Assembly: GCA_964452325.1 (NCBI GenBank)
Contig: CAYVLB010000026.1
Coordinates: 1-18,542 of the forward strand
Source of the DNA: JALVCQ01 sp964452325
GTDB taxonomy: Bacteria > Bacteroidota > Bacteroidia > JAADEI01 > JALVCQ01
Direction: 5' to 3'
DNA: 18,542 bases
Each line of letters begins with the position of its first letter. Within the stretch, counting starts at the first letter, position 1. The position numbers were made by a program, and so were the translations under genes. A model generated the notes under the pieces. That model did not search any database. It saw only the letters and a list, made by a program, of their open reading frames with translations, and had not been told where the DNA came from. Shown here piece after piece: positions 6,935-14,632 of the stretch.

Positions 6935-8347
6935 TTATTTTGATTCTTGTAAAACCACCTCCCGCAAGGCATGGAGCATGTCGTTCGTGGTGATGCGGTC
7001 TGGTCCTTCGGCGTAGAGGCGTAGGACGGGTTCGGTACCTGATGGCCGGATCATGACCCAACGGTCCGGTCCCAACCAAATTTTGTATCCGTCGAGCGAT
7101 TCGATTTTTCGAATTGAGTGTTGCCCTATCGATCGAATGCGTCCTTTAGCAACAGCCTCCATTACATGCTGTTTTTGATGTTCGGAGAGGTGAAGGCTTT
7201 CTCGATGGAAGTAGAAGGTTCCTACTTCATCGTATACTTCGGCGATGAGTTCATCCAGGGTACGCTGTCGTCGGGCCATGAATTCCCATAATATAAGCCC
7301 AATCCAGATTCCGTCCCGTTCGGGGATATGTGTTCGGACGGCGATTCCACCCGACTCTTCGGCGGCGATCAAGCAATTGCTGGCATCTTCGAGCAAGTAA
7401 GGAACCAGGTATTTGAAGCCGATTTTGGTGTATTCAAATGGAAGTTGATACTTTCGGCAGAATTGTTCAATCTTATGCGAGCACGAAAACGACACGGCCA
7501 CCTTTCCTTTTTGCCCCATATACTTCACGTAATAAAGGAGTAAGAGAAGGATAATATGATGGGAATCCACAAATCGTCCATTGCCATCCATCATGGCGAT
7601 GCGGTCAGCGTCACCGTCGGTGATGATGGTTGTATCAGCAGGATGTCGGATCAAGTAATCTGCCAAAGAGCTGACGTTGGCAGGGATGGGTTCGGGTGAT
7701 ATCCCCCCGAAATTAGGATCAAGGGTGCATCGGTGACAGTTAATCTCGGGGAGCAAGTCTTTCATAATGAATTGTCCTGCCCCATGCATTGCATCATAGG
7801 CAAATCGCATGGTGCTTTGACGGATGTTTTCGATGTCGAGGTGGGTTTGGGCATGATGAAGGTAGGGGGTGTGGATGTCCACAATCGTGATTGTCCCAGA
7901 GTTGCAAAGGTCGGTTAACGTGGGAAGGTGCCGGTCAACGTGTGGGGGGATTCGCTTTTCGATATCCGCGATCATGTCTGGCAAGGCAGGCCCCCCAAAA
8001 TATCCCTTGATCTTGAATCCGTTGTAAGAAGGCGGATTATGACTAGCAGTAATGACTACACCTGCGCTGGCTCCGAGCTTGCGGGTTGCTAGGGATACCA
8101 TGGGGGTAGTGACAATCCGATCGGAGAGGTAGACATGTACGCCGCGGTAGGCCATCATGCGGGCGGTCCACTCGGCAAACATGCGACTGCCAAACCGACA
8201 ATCGTAGCCGATGACCACCGAGGAATGGGGTTGGGTGGCGCGTATCCATTCGGCGGTGGCGGATGCTACTCGGAGCACGTTATCAACCGTAAAGTCTTCG
8301 GCAATTACAGCCCGCCATCCGTCAGTGCCAAACTTGATAGGATTCAT
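6935..8347 (-). CDS. phosphoglucomutase/phosphomannomutase family phosphohexomutase
   Basis: 470 residues, the usual length for alpha-D-phosphohexomutases. All four active-site signatures are present. FGTDGWR is at 6-12. The phosphoserine loop TASHNPPSYNGFKIK contains S102, which carries the transferable phosphate. The Mg2+ loop DGDADR is at 244-249. The sugar-binding EESGG is at 330-334, and the phosphate-binding RPSGTEP is at 434-440. The enzyme should interconvert 1- and 6-phosphates of glucose and/or mannose in the cytoplasm, feeding nucleotide-sugar and polysaccharide synthesis. Substrate preference cannot be read from the motifs. The start is 8 bases after the stop of the acyl-CoA dehydrogenase gene, so the two are almost surely on one transcript. 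Nothing is missing or frameshifted. Confidence 0.93.
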   Translation of the reverse strand: MNPIKFGTDGWRAVIAEDFTVDNVLRVASATAEWIRATQPHSSVVIGYDCRFGSRMFAEWTARMMAYRGVHVYLSDRIVTTPMVSLATRKLGASAGVVITASHNPPSYNGFKIKGYFGGPALPDMIADIEKRIPPHVDRHLPTLTDLCNSGTITIVDIHTPYLHHAQTHLDIENIRQSTMRFAYDAMHGAGQFIMKDLLPEINCHRCTLDPNFGGISPEPIPANVSSLADYLIRHPADTTIITDGDADRIAMMDGNGRFVDSHHIILLLLLYYVKYMGQKGKVAVSFSCSHKIEQFCRKYQLPFEYTKIGFKYLVPYLLEDASNCLIAAEESGGIAVRTHIPERDGIWIGLILWEFMARRQRTLDELIAEVYDEVGTFYFHRESLHLSEHQKQHVMEAVAKGRIRSIGQHSIRKIESLDGYKIWLGPDRWVMIRPSGTEPVLRLYAEGPDRITTNDMLHALREVVLQESK

Positions 8348-8355
8348 GCACGCGG

Positions 8356-9546
8356 TTACTTCGGATCGCCAGTGAAGGCATTGATTCCTGTGATGTCCAT
8401 TCCGGTAATCAATAAGTGAATCTCATGGGTTCCTTCATATGTGATGACAGATTCGAGATTCATCATATGTCGCATAATGGGATATTCTCCGGTGATGCCC
8501 ATTCCTCCAAGGATTTGCCGAGATTCGCGGGCGACCCATAATGCCATTTCCACATTGTTGCGTTTGGCCATCGATACTTGTTGGGGCGTAGCTTGTCCCC
8601 GATCCATGAGGGTACCAAGTCGCCATGCCATAAGTTGGGCCTTAGTAATTTCGGTAATCATCTCAGCCAACTTTTTCTGAATGAGTTGGAAACTGGCAAT
8701 GGGACGACCAAATTGGAATCGTTCTTTGGCATAGCGGAGTGCGGTGTCGTAGCAGTCAAGGGCAGCACCAATAGCTCCCCATGCAATACCAAAGCGGGCA
8801 GAAGTCAGGCAGCTAAGCGGAGCTTTAAGCCCTCGGGCATCGGGGAGGAGATTTTCTTTAGGGACTTTGACATTATCCATAACAATTTCCCCAGTAGCTG
8901 AGGCTCGTAGCGACCATTTATTGTGAATGGTTGGGAATGAGACACCTTCCATGCCCCGTTCGATAATCACACCTCGAATAATACCCTCATCGTCCTTAGC
9001 CCATACTATTGCTACATCTGAGTAGGGTGCATTCGAAATCCACATTTTAGTACCGTTGACCACATAATGATCGCCAGCGTCTCGAATCGAAGAGGTCATC
9101 CCTGCGGGGTTCGATCCGTGGTCGGGTTCCGTCAAACCAAAACAGCCCAGCCATTGCCCGCTAGCCAACTTGGGCAAAAACTTACGACGCTGAGCCTCAC
9201 TTCCATACCGATATATGGGAAACATCACCAACGAGCTTTGTACACTCGCCGTTGAACGGATTCCTGAATCACCCCGCTCCAATTCTTGCATAATCACCCC
9301 GTATGTTGTATAGTCCATCCCTCCCCCACCATATTCAGTAGGGATCATTGGCCCGAAGATGCCCAACTCGCCCATTTGAGGCACCAGGTGATAGGGAAAT
9401 TCGGCCTTTTGAGCCCACTCCTCAATGGTAGGAGTTACCGCTCTTTTGACCCATTCTCGGATCGAATCGCGAATGAGTTTTTGTTCTTCACTGAGCAATT
9501 CGTCAATGCGATAATAGTCATGGTGTTGGTAGAGATCGGCACGCAT
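8356..9546 (-). CDS. gcdH: acyl-CoA dehydrogenase, glutaryl-CoA dehydrogenase type
   Basis: 396 residues covering the three acyl-CoA dehydrogenase domains: helical, beta (LTEP...GS at about 138-145, WISNAP at 169-174) and helical (QFGRPI, ITGEYP). From memory it is highly similar to mammalian and bacterial glutaryl-CoA dehydrogenase, including SVQSSLVM at 101-108, KWSLRASATG, RFGIAWG and YEGTHEIH. The catalytic base is E371 in YEGT. E90 and R97 in the ELERGDSGIRS segment match the glutarate-carboxylate-binding Glu/Arg pair (human E87/R94), which favours glutaryl-CoA over plain fatty acyl-CoA. The reaction would be FAD-dependent oxidation and decarboxylation of glutaryl-CoA to crotonyl-CoA in lysine/tryptophan breakdown, passing electrons to ETF. 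It lies 49 bases after ppiD and 8 bases before the phosphohexomutase gene. No other genes of that pathway are in the window. The family is certain; the substrate assignment is likely. Confidence 0.9.
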   Translation of the reverse strand: MRADLYQHHDYYRIDELLSEEQKLIRDSIREWVKRAVTPTIEEWAQKAEFPYHLVPQMGELGIFGPMIPTEYGGGGMDYTTYGVIMQELERGDSGIRSTASVQSSLVMFPIYRYGSEAQRRKFLPKLASGQWLGCFGLTEPDHGSNPAGMTSSIRDAGDHYVVNGTKMWISNAPYSDVAIVWAKDDEGIIRGVIIERGMEGVSFPTIHNKWSLRASATGEIVMDNVKVPKENLLPDARGLKAPLSCLTSARFGIAWGAIGAALDCYDTALRYAKERFQFGRPIASFQLIQKKLAEMITEITKAQLMAWRLGTLMDRGQATPQQVSMAKRNNVEMALWVARESRQILGGMGITGEYPIMRHMMNLESVITYEGTHEIHLLITGMDITGINAFTGDPK

Positions 9547-9595
9547 GGGACCAATTTTATAGATAAGTTGTTTTTAGTTGTATACTTTTTGCAAT

Positions 9596-11686
9596 CTAAT
9601 AGAATCGATATTTGTAATCTTTAACATCCGCAAAACGCTTAATGGTTTCAAAGAATTGTTGTTGCCAATAATTGTTGTAGGACGCCAGTAGTTGTTGGCG
9701 GGTCCCTTTGAATATAGCGGAGTCTTGAATTTCGACAGGGTGATATTGGGTGGGCTGTACGGCGGCTATACCGTTTTCACCAATGATGGGCCAATAGGCT
9801 GTTCCTTGGGGTAGTCCTACGAAATATCCAGCGACGGTAGGTTCGCTCCCAATGCCAGTGATAATGGGAGGAATGAGGCGCACGGCAGTAGCTTGTTGAA
9901 CCGTTTTGCCAATTTTTGAGGCTAACTCTTCCAATGAAGAGGCTCCTGCATTTTCGAACTTTTTAGCTAAGATTTTTCGTTTTCGAACCAACATGGCCAG
10001 CGGTCGAATCTCTTCATCACGTAGTTGGTCAAGGGGTTTGTAGGGCGATTCGGAGATTTCGATGAGTCGTGCTACCACAAATGCCCCCGGCAGCTCGAGG
10101 ATTTCGGAAATGTCTCCTTCTTCGGCATTATAGGCGAATCTCACTACGGGGCGGGCATAGTTCAGCCCTGGCAGGGTAAAGTCCGACGGTTGAATCTGTT
10201 CAGCCAATAAAGGGCTTTTCCCTGCTTTGATTGCGGCTTCCTTGAAGTCTTTGCCGTTCTGTACGTCGGTGTGAAATTGACCTGCCCGACGGTATTCTAC
10301 ATCGTACGTTTCCGAAGAGGGTGTTACTGAACGGGCAATACTCACCACGTGGGCGTCGCGTTGGAGGGTATCTTTGACAACTACGACATGATAGCCAAAC
10401 TGGGTCGTTACGATAAAGGGTTGGTTAAGTGGGGCTTGGCGGACGGCCTTTCCAAAGGGACCTACCATCACGTCCGCATCGAACCATCCCAGGTCACCGC
10501 CCCGATCGCGCGTTGCATCTGTGCCGTAGATGTGTGCCAACGAATCGAAGGAAGCCCCACTTTTAACTTGTCTTAGGATCTCCTTGGCTTTTTGAAGGGC
10601 GGCTACTGAATCGGTCCCCCGTTGGATCAAGATATGCGATGCGCGATAGTAAGTGTCGTCAGCCTTTCGGAAGGCCAATACCTTGAAAAGGTACCACTTA
10701 TCGTTGCGGAACACAGGCCCTGCCACGGACCCCACTCCCAAATGCCACAATGAGTCAGCCAAGGTAGGCTCATAGTGTGCTGGTGGATGCCATGTTGAAT
10801 CCCAGCCCTCCTCACTTAGGGAGATTACATAGGCTGAATCGTTGGTTTCTGCAGCCCATTCTTTTTTGATGTTATTCAATTCTTCCAGCGTCAGGGAAGT
10901 GTCTTCGGCAGTGGGGATAATGGGAAAGTAGACGTATTCGATAGTGCGTCCTGGCTTTTGTTTGAATCGGTCCTTATATTGTTGGTAGGCTGCTTGCACA
11001 TCTTCATCGGAAGGCTGGGCAACTGAGTCGGGTATTTCCATCACCGAAGCCCAGATGTAGTTGCCGTCGTAGGTGACGTTTTGAGCAGCATAGTAGTCTT
11101 GAGCTTCAGCGGATGTGATGTAAAAACTCTTGCTGATTAGGGTAATGAGTCGCCGCTGGCGCAATTGGAAAAGAAGTTCCTGCTCAAACATTTTCCAGCT
11201 TCGCTGGATTTCGGGTGGTTGCTGGTTTAAGTTTTTGAGAAATAGAATCAGCTGATCTTGACGGAATTGCCCGGTGTTGGGGTCAGTAAAAGCTTGGCGC
11301 ACTTGCGGATGGGGTTGGGCTCCGGTGATGGCATTCGCCAGTTCATCGGGCGTTACTTCGATGCCCATTTCCCCCAATTCGTGGTCGAGTGTTTTGCGTA
11401 TGATTAGCTGATTCCATGTCTGTTCTACCAGCGAAGCTCGTGTGACTTCGTCGATTGCGTTGTCGGGCGACTGGCTGCGGAGTTGTTCGAGGTTTTGCTG
11501 GTAATACCGGTCAAACTCTTTGTAGGTAATGGGAGTACCAGCAATTTCTCCGACTTCGTTTTGGTTATTGAGGAAAAAAAGGCTGTTGTTGCTGAATGCG
11601 TCACTGATAATGAAGGCCAACATGGCCAACCCAATGGCGATCAGTAATAGCCCCGAACGCTTCCGTATTTTACCTATGGCTGCCAT
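9596..11686 (-). CDS. ppiD: PpiD-type peptidylprolyl isomerase / periplasmic folding chaperone
   Basis: 696 residues. An N-terminal membrane anchor (residues about 12-29, LLLIAIGLAMLAFII) follows a short basic cytoplasmic segment, so the rest should sit in the periplasm. Residues about 45-200 match the SurA/PpiD N-terminal chaperone region (VGEIAGTPITYKEFDRYY). A parvulin-type PPIC domain covers about 347-440 (RASHILIQ, FDSLAHIYG, GGDLGWFDADVMVGPF, TQFGYHVV). The C-terminal third has no clear catalytic motif. The architecture is that of PpiD, which helps newly exported envelope proteins fold. In Bacteroidota such proteins are usually about 700 residues, as here. It lies between the coiled-coil gene (40 bases upstream) and gcdH. 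A near-consensus -7 box (CACCTTTG, 11717-11724) is 30 nt before the start and may give it its own promoter. Isomerase activity is not assured for this class. Confidence 0.9.
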   Translation of the reverse strand: MAAIGKIRKRSGLLLIAIGLAMLAFIISDAFSNNSLFFLNNQNEVGEIAGTPITYKEFDRYYQQNLEQLRSQSPDNAIDEVTRASLVEQTWNQLIIRKTLDHELGEMGIEVTPDELANAITGAQPHPQVRQAFTDPNTGQFRQDQLILFLKNLNQQPPEIQRSWKMFEQELLFQLRQRRLITLISKSFYITSAEAQDYYAAQNVTYDGNYIWASVMEIPDSVAQPSDEDVQAAYQQYKDRFKQKPGRTIEYVYFPIIPTAEDTSLTLEELNNIKKEWAAETNDSAYVISLSEEGWDSTWHPPAHYEPTLADSLWHLGVGSVAGPVFRNDKWYLFKVLAFRKADDTYYRASHILIQRGTDSVAALQKAKEILRQVKSGASFDSLAHIYGTDATRDRGGDLGWFDADVMVGPFGKAVRQAPLNQPFIVTTQFGYHVVVVKDTLQRDAHVVSIARSVTPSSETYDVEYRRAGQFHTDVQNGKDFKEAAIKAGKSPLLAEQIQPSDFTLPGLNYARPVVRFAYNAEEGDISEILELPGAFVVARLIEISESPYKPLDQLRDEEIRPLAMLVRKRKILAKKFENAGASSLEELASKIGKTVQQATAVRLIPPIITGIGSEPTVAGYFVGLPQGTAYWPIIGENGIAAVQPTQYHPVEIQDSAIFKGTRQQLLASYNNYWQQQFFETIKRFADVKDYKYRFY

Positions 11687-11716
11687 AACGTCTTCTTAGA
11701 AGCTGTTTGAAAGGCA

Positions 11717-11724
11717 CAAAGGTG
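11717..11724 (-). promoter_or_regulatory. near-consensus -7 box for ppiD
   Basis: CACCTTTG on the minus strand, one mismatch from TAnnTTTG, 30 nt before the ppiD ATG at 11686, in the 40-base gap after the coiled-coil gene. Confidence 0.2.
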
Positions 11725-11726
11725 GT

Positions 11727-12677
11727 TTATCTGAGCTTGAAAGATGTTTCCCCCAACAAATAGTCGTTGGTAATCATTTGTACGGTATATTGCCCTCCTG
11801 TAAGTGGTATGGGTGGCTGCCATTCCAAGCAATATTGTTGGGAAGGGTTGTTACTAAACTGAATTGATCCCTTGAACGAATAAAGCACTTCTTGGCCATC
11901 AAGGGTAGTTTTACCGCCGCCTGCGCCTTCAATGAAAATCGTTTCACCTTGTGGTGTAATGATTCGAACGTATACTGGATAAGTCCCATAATTGGCCACC
12001 GGATTATCGACGATCTTAAAACAGATTCGGATACGTTCTACCCGCTTTGCCCGGGAGGTTTCGCGTTCTTTTCCTCGCCGGATGCGGAAGGTAAGAACTT
12101 CCATTGTGGAAGTGGACAGCCGCGATCCTACGGCCAGCTTAATCTTAAGTTTTACGTTTTCGTCTTTGAGTTTTTCATGGACCTGTTTATATTGACTGAC
12201 TTCTGATTTGAGCTTTACATTTTCTTCTTGCAGGCGTTTGTTTTCTTCATACAGCGAATCGAGCCGATATTTGTATTCGCTGACCAAGTAGCGAAGGCGT
12301 TCCAATTCTTGACGAGCTTGGGCCAGCTGACGGCGGTCAGCTTTTCCTTGTTGGAGCAGGCGACGAATCTCAGCTGCTCGAGCTTCCAGATCACGATTCT
12401 GTGCGAGTATTACCGAATCTAATGTTGCCACTTCTCCTTTATAGCGGGCTACTTCTTCCTGAAAGTGAGTCAACTCTGCTTCCAATGCTTTTTTCAGCCG
12501 GATTGTTTCTTCAAGGGCAGCACGGGTTGCCTCTAATTGTTTTTTCTTTTGATAGAACGAAAACCCGAGAATCCAGTTGAGCACAAAGAGCACTCCAGCA
12601 ATGACCAACAATACGACTAATCGACGCTTGCGTTGATCTTGTGGTTGAGAAGGAGCGTTTGGAGTAGCTTGATTCAT
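11727..12677 (-). CDS. membrane-anchored coiled-coil protein of unknown function
   Basis: 316 residues from ATG 12677; a GTG at 12683 in the same frame is an alternative start. A proline- and glutamine-rich cytoplasmic N terminus and a basic patch (RKRR) precede one transmembrane helix (about 20-40). A long coiled coil follows (about 42-180), dense in L/E/K/Q heptads with KRLQEENVKLK and EKLKDENVKLK segments. A compact beta-rich domain (about 195-316) comes next, with RAKRVERIRICFKIVDNP and a final LGETSFKLR. By the positive-inside rule the coil and beta domain face the periplasm. Similar uncharacterised proteins occur in other Bacteroidota; I know of no assigned function. It starts 12 bases after ndk and is followed by ppiD, a position that hints at an envelope role. 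The gene itself is certain; the function is unknown. Confidence 0.8.
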   Translation of the reverse strand: MNQATPNAPSQPQDQRKRRLVVLLVIAGVLFVLNWILGFSFYQKKKQLEATRAALEETIRLKKALEAELTHFQEEVARYKGEVATLDSVILAQNRDLEARAAEIRRLLQQGKADRRQLAQARQELERLRYLVSEYKYRLDSLYEENKRLQEENVKLKSEVSQYKQVHEKLKDENVKLKIKLAVGSRLSTSTMEVLTFRIRRGKERETSRAKRVERIRICFKIVDNPVANYGTYPVYVRIITPQGETIFIEGAGGGKTTLDGQEVLYSFKGSIQFSNNPSQQYCLEWQPPIPLTGGQYTVQMITNDYLLGETSFKLR

Positions 12678-12689
12678 TATCACTATTGG

Positions 12690-13103
12690 TTAGCACCATT
12701 CCATGGATGAGAAAAAGAATGCCGCTTCCCGTTGGGCATTGGCATCGGAATCGGATCCATGAATCGCATTGTTTTGTACCGACGCGGCATATTTTTTTCG
12801 GATGGTACCCTCTGCTGCTTCCGCAGGATTGGTGGCGCCAATCAGGGTGCGAAAGTCTTGGACGGCATTATCTTTCTCTAATATAGCTGCTATGACTGGT
12901 CCTGAACTCATAAACTGCACCAAATCGTTATAAAAAGGACGTTCCTTGTGCACTTCATAGAAAGCCCGGGCTTGCTCCTGCGTTAAGCGCACTTGCTTGA
13001 GCGCCCGAATGTAAAACCCGGCTTGAATGATCTCGTCAAGAATTTTTCCGGAGTATCCTTTTGCAACGGCGTCTGGCTTGATAATGGTAAGGGTATAACT
13101 CAT
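12690..13103 (-). CDS. ndk: nucleoside-diphosphate kinase
   Basis: 137 residues, the standard length. The family features are present: N-terminal TLTIIKPDAV (K9), the mobile lid RPFYNDLVQFMSSGPV, GATNPAEAAEGTIR, and the active-site NNAIHGSDS with the phosphohistidine H115. It ends at the usual FFF...W region. The enzyme transfers the gamma phosphate between NTPs and NDPs and balances cytoplasmic nucleotide pools. The frame stays open upstream to 13409, but ATG 13103 is chosen because homologues begin exactly with this M(S/T)...TIIKPDAV start and because upstream sequence belongs to the divergent aroB. A perfect -7 box (TATATTTG on the minus strand, 13129-13136) sits 25 nt before the start. 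First gene of the minus block, 12 bases before the coiled-coil gene. Confidence 0.97.
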   Translation of the reverse strand: MSYTLTIIKPDAVAKGYSGKILDEIIQAGFYIRALKQVRLTQEQARAFYEVHKERPFYNDLVQFMSSGPVIAAILEKDNAVQDFRTLIGATNPAEAAEGTIRKKYAASVQNNAIHGSDSDANAQREAAFFFSSMEWC

Positions 13104-13115
13104 GCGCCTATTTTG

Positions 13116-13123
13116 CATCTTTG
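13116..13123 (+). promoter_or_regulatory. near-consensus -7 box for aroB
   Basis: CATCTTTG, one mismatch from TAnnTTTG, 25 nt before ATG 13149. It is on the opposite strand and about 6 bases from the ndk box, so the two divergent promoters would be nearly back to back. Confidence 0.22.
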
Positions 13124-13128
13124 AGGTG

Positions 13129-13136
13129 CAAATATA
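13129..13136 (-). promoter_or_regulatory. candidate -7 box for ndk
   Basis: TATATTTG on the minus strand, a perfect TAnnTTTG, 25 nt before the ndk ATG at 13103, in the 45-base divergent gap with aroB. No TTG -33 element at standard spacing. Confidence 0.4.
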
Positions 13137-13148
13137 TCCCTTTTGCCA

Positions 13149-14225
13149 ATGAAGCGGTTGGAGGCTGGAAGGGACCCAAGGTGGGTTCATGTGATGCCAT
13201 TGCAGCGGTTGGAGACCACCTGTCTGCCCGAAGCAGATGAATATGCAATCGTGGTGGATGCTCGCGTGTGGCGATACTGGAAGAGAGAACTCCGACGGGC
13301 CTTGCCCCCTGACGGGTTTTACTTGTGGCAAGGAGGAGAAATGCGCAAGCGGTGGCGAAGTCTTGAATCCCTTTTTCGGGATTGGATGCGCCGGCAATTG
13401 ACACGCCATGCGGTGGTGGTAGGGGTGGGAGGAGGTGCGCTAATTGATGCAGTGGGTCTGGCTGCATCCGTTTATAAGCGTGGGCTTCGGACGGTATGGA
13501 TTCCAACTACTTTGTTGGCAATGGTGGATGCAGCCATAGGTGGAAAAAACGCTGTGAACTTCTGGGGTGTTAAAAACCTTTTGGGGACATTTCATTGGCC
13601 GGAAAAGGTAATTCAATGTCCAGACTTTCTTAAAACCTTGCCGTCACGGGAATGGATGAGTGGAATGGGCGAGATAGTCAAGCATGCCTTGATTGTGGGG
13701 GGAAGGTTGTGGGATGCAATCCAACGTATCCCCCCCCGCTTACCCATTATAGATATTGACCAATGGATTGAACAAGCGGCTTCTGTCAAGGCCTGGGTTG
13801 TGACTGAGGATCCTTATGAGCATGGTCTCCGAAAGGCCTTGAACGTGGGTCATACCGTTGGCCATGCCTTAGAGTCCTATTGGGCCCAACAGGGGTGCCG
13901 ACTACCCCATGGCATTGCGGTGATGGCAGGAATGGCTTGGGAAGCAGCAATAGCCTATGAAATGGGGATTGCTCCCCTTGATGCGTCGCGCCAGATTATC
14001 GATGTGATGTATCGCTATCCCATCGCACGGTGGATGGCGCCAACTCAACAATGGATGAGTTATTGGCTACATGACAAGAAAAACCAGCGGGGTACAGTTG
14101 GCATGGCTTTGCCGGTGCGGCCAGGGCATATTGAATGGAATGTGCAGTGTCCGGTTGGAGATCTTCCCGATCTTGTGGACCGGGCAACTCAATGGGTGAT
14201 GCCGAGCAACTTGCTCATCCGATAA
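13149..14225 (+). CDS. aroB: 3-dehydroquinate synthase
   Basis: 358 residues from ATG 13149; an in-frame TTG at 13143 is a weaker start. The enzyme converts DAHP to 3-dehydroquinate, step two of the shikimate pathway, using NAD+ and a divalent metal. Visible motifs are the NAD-binding GGGALIDAVG (95-104), PTTLLAMVDAAIGGKNAVN (119-137), KNLLGTFHWP (142-151), GMGEIVKHALI (172-182), LNVGHTVGHALES (231-243) and LPHGIAV (252-258). E175, H235 and H254 fit the three metal ligands. One oddity is that the usual HGEA(V/I) motif reads HGIAV, Glu replaced by Ile; the ligand histidine is kept. It is divergent from ndk (45 bases between starts), and a near-consensus -7 box (CATCTTTG, 13116-13123) lies 25 nt upstream. 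Its last 37 bases overlap the 3' end of the opposing acetyltransferase gene. No other aro gene is nearby. Confidence 0.94.
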   Translation: MKRLEAGRDPRWVHVMPLQRLETTCLPEADEYAIVVDARVWRYWKRELRRALPPDGFYLWQGGEMRKRWRSLESLFRDWMRRQLTRHAVVVGVGGGALIDAVGLAASVYKRGLRTVWIPTTLLAMVDAAIGGKNAVNFWGVKNLLGTFHWPEKVIQCPDFLKTLPSREWMSGMGEIVKHALIVGGRLWDAIQRIPPRLPIIDIDQWIEQAASVKAWVVTEDPYEHGLRKALNVGHTVGHALESYWAQQGCRLPHGIAVMAGMAWEAAIAYEMGIAPLDASRQIIDVMYRYPIARWMAPTQQWMSYWLHDKKNQRGTVGMALPVRPGHIEWNVQCPVGDLPDLVDRATQWVMPSNLLIR

Positions 14226-14632
14226 TGGGGCATGCCGATTTCTTGAAAGGGAGAAGAGATAATGTGATAGCCGCACCGCTGGTAAAATCCCACAGCGTAG
14301 TATCGTGCATGAAGTTGAACGCAATGGGCTCCGTGGAAGTGGGCCCATTGTTCAGCTGCATTCAATAGTCGGCGTCCATATCCCTTTCCTTGAAAAGCGG
14401 GTGCAATGGCCATTTGGCGGATTTTCATTACTTTGCCGGACAATCGAGCTAAGGAAACGCTTCCTTGGACCCTGCCTGAGGTGTCGATCAGTCCCAGGTG
14501 CATTTGTCTCCATTCCCTTGCGATTTGTGGCGGGGGGTAGTATAATCCCAGAGGTTTTCGCAAGACTTCGTAGCGTAACCGCACCGCTTCGGCATATTCT
14601 GGCGAAGCAAAATCGAACACGACGACCTTCAT
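14189..14632 (-). CDS. GNAT family N-acetyltransferase
   Basis: 147 residues from ATG 14632. This start is chosen because it forms an ATGA overlap with the stop of the upstream TonB receptor gene; the frame extends further upstream but only inside that gene. The GNAT fold is shown by the acetyl-CoA pyrophosphate-binding motif QGKGYG (81-86) after the beta strand IRQMAIAPAF. Next come a motif B region (HARYYAVGFYQRCGY) and a C-terminal IGMPHYRMSK typical of small ElaA-like acetyltransferases. The acceptor (small molecule, peptide or protein) cannot be predicted. Translational coupling to a TonB-dependent receptor suggests co-regulation, and possibly modification of an imported compound, but this is inference. 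The 3' end overlaps aroB tail to tail by 37 bases, so the two mRNAs are complementary there. Confidence 0.88.
   Translation of the reverse strand: MKVVVFDFASPEYAEAVRLRYEVLRKPLGLYYPPPQIAREWRQMHLGLIDTSGRVQGSVSLARLSGKVMKIRQMAIAPAFQGKGYGRRLLNAAEQWAHFHGAHCVQLHARYYAVGFYQRCGYHIISSPFQEIGMPHYRMSKLLGITH

Noticed and set aside
13104..13409. 102-residue N-terminal extension of nucleoside-diphosphate kinase
   Set aside because: It is antisense to the start of aroB, and homologues begin at the MSYTLTIIKPDAV methionine.
13108..13506. 132-residue open frame antisense to aroB
   Set aside because: Proline/histidine-rich low-complexity translation typical of a shadow frame.
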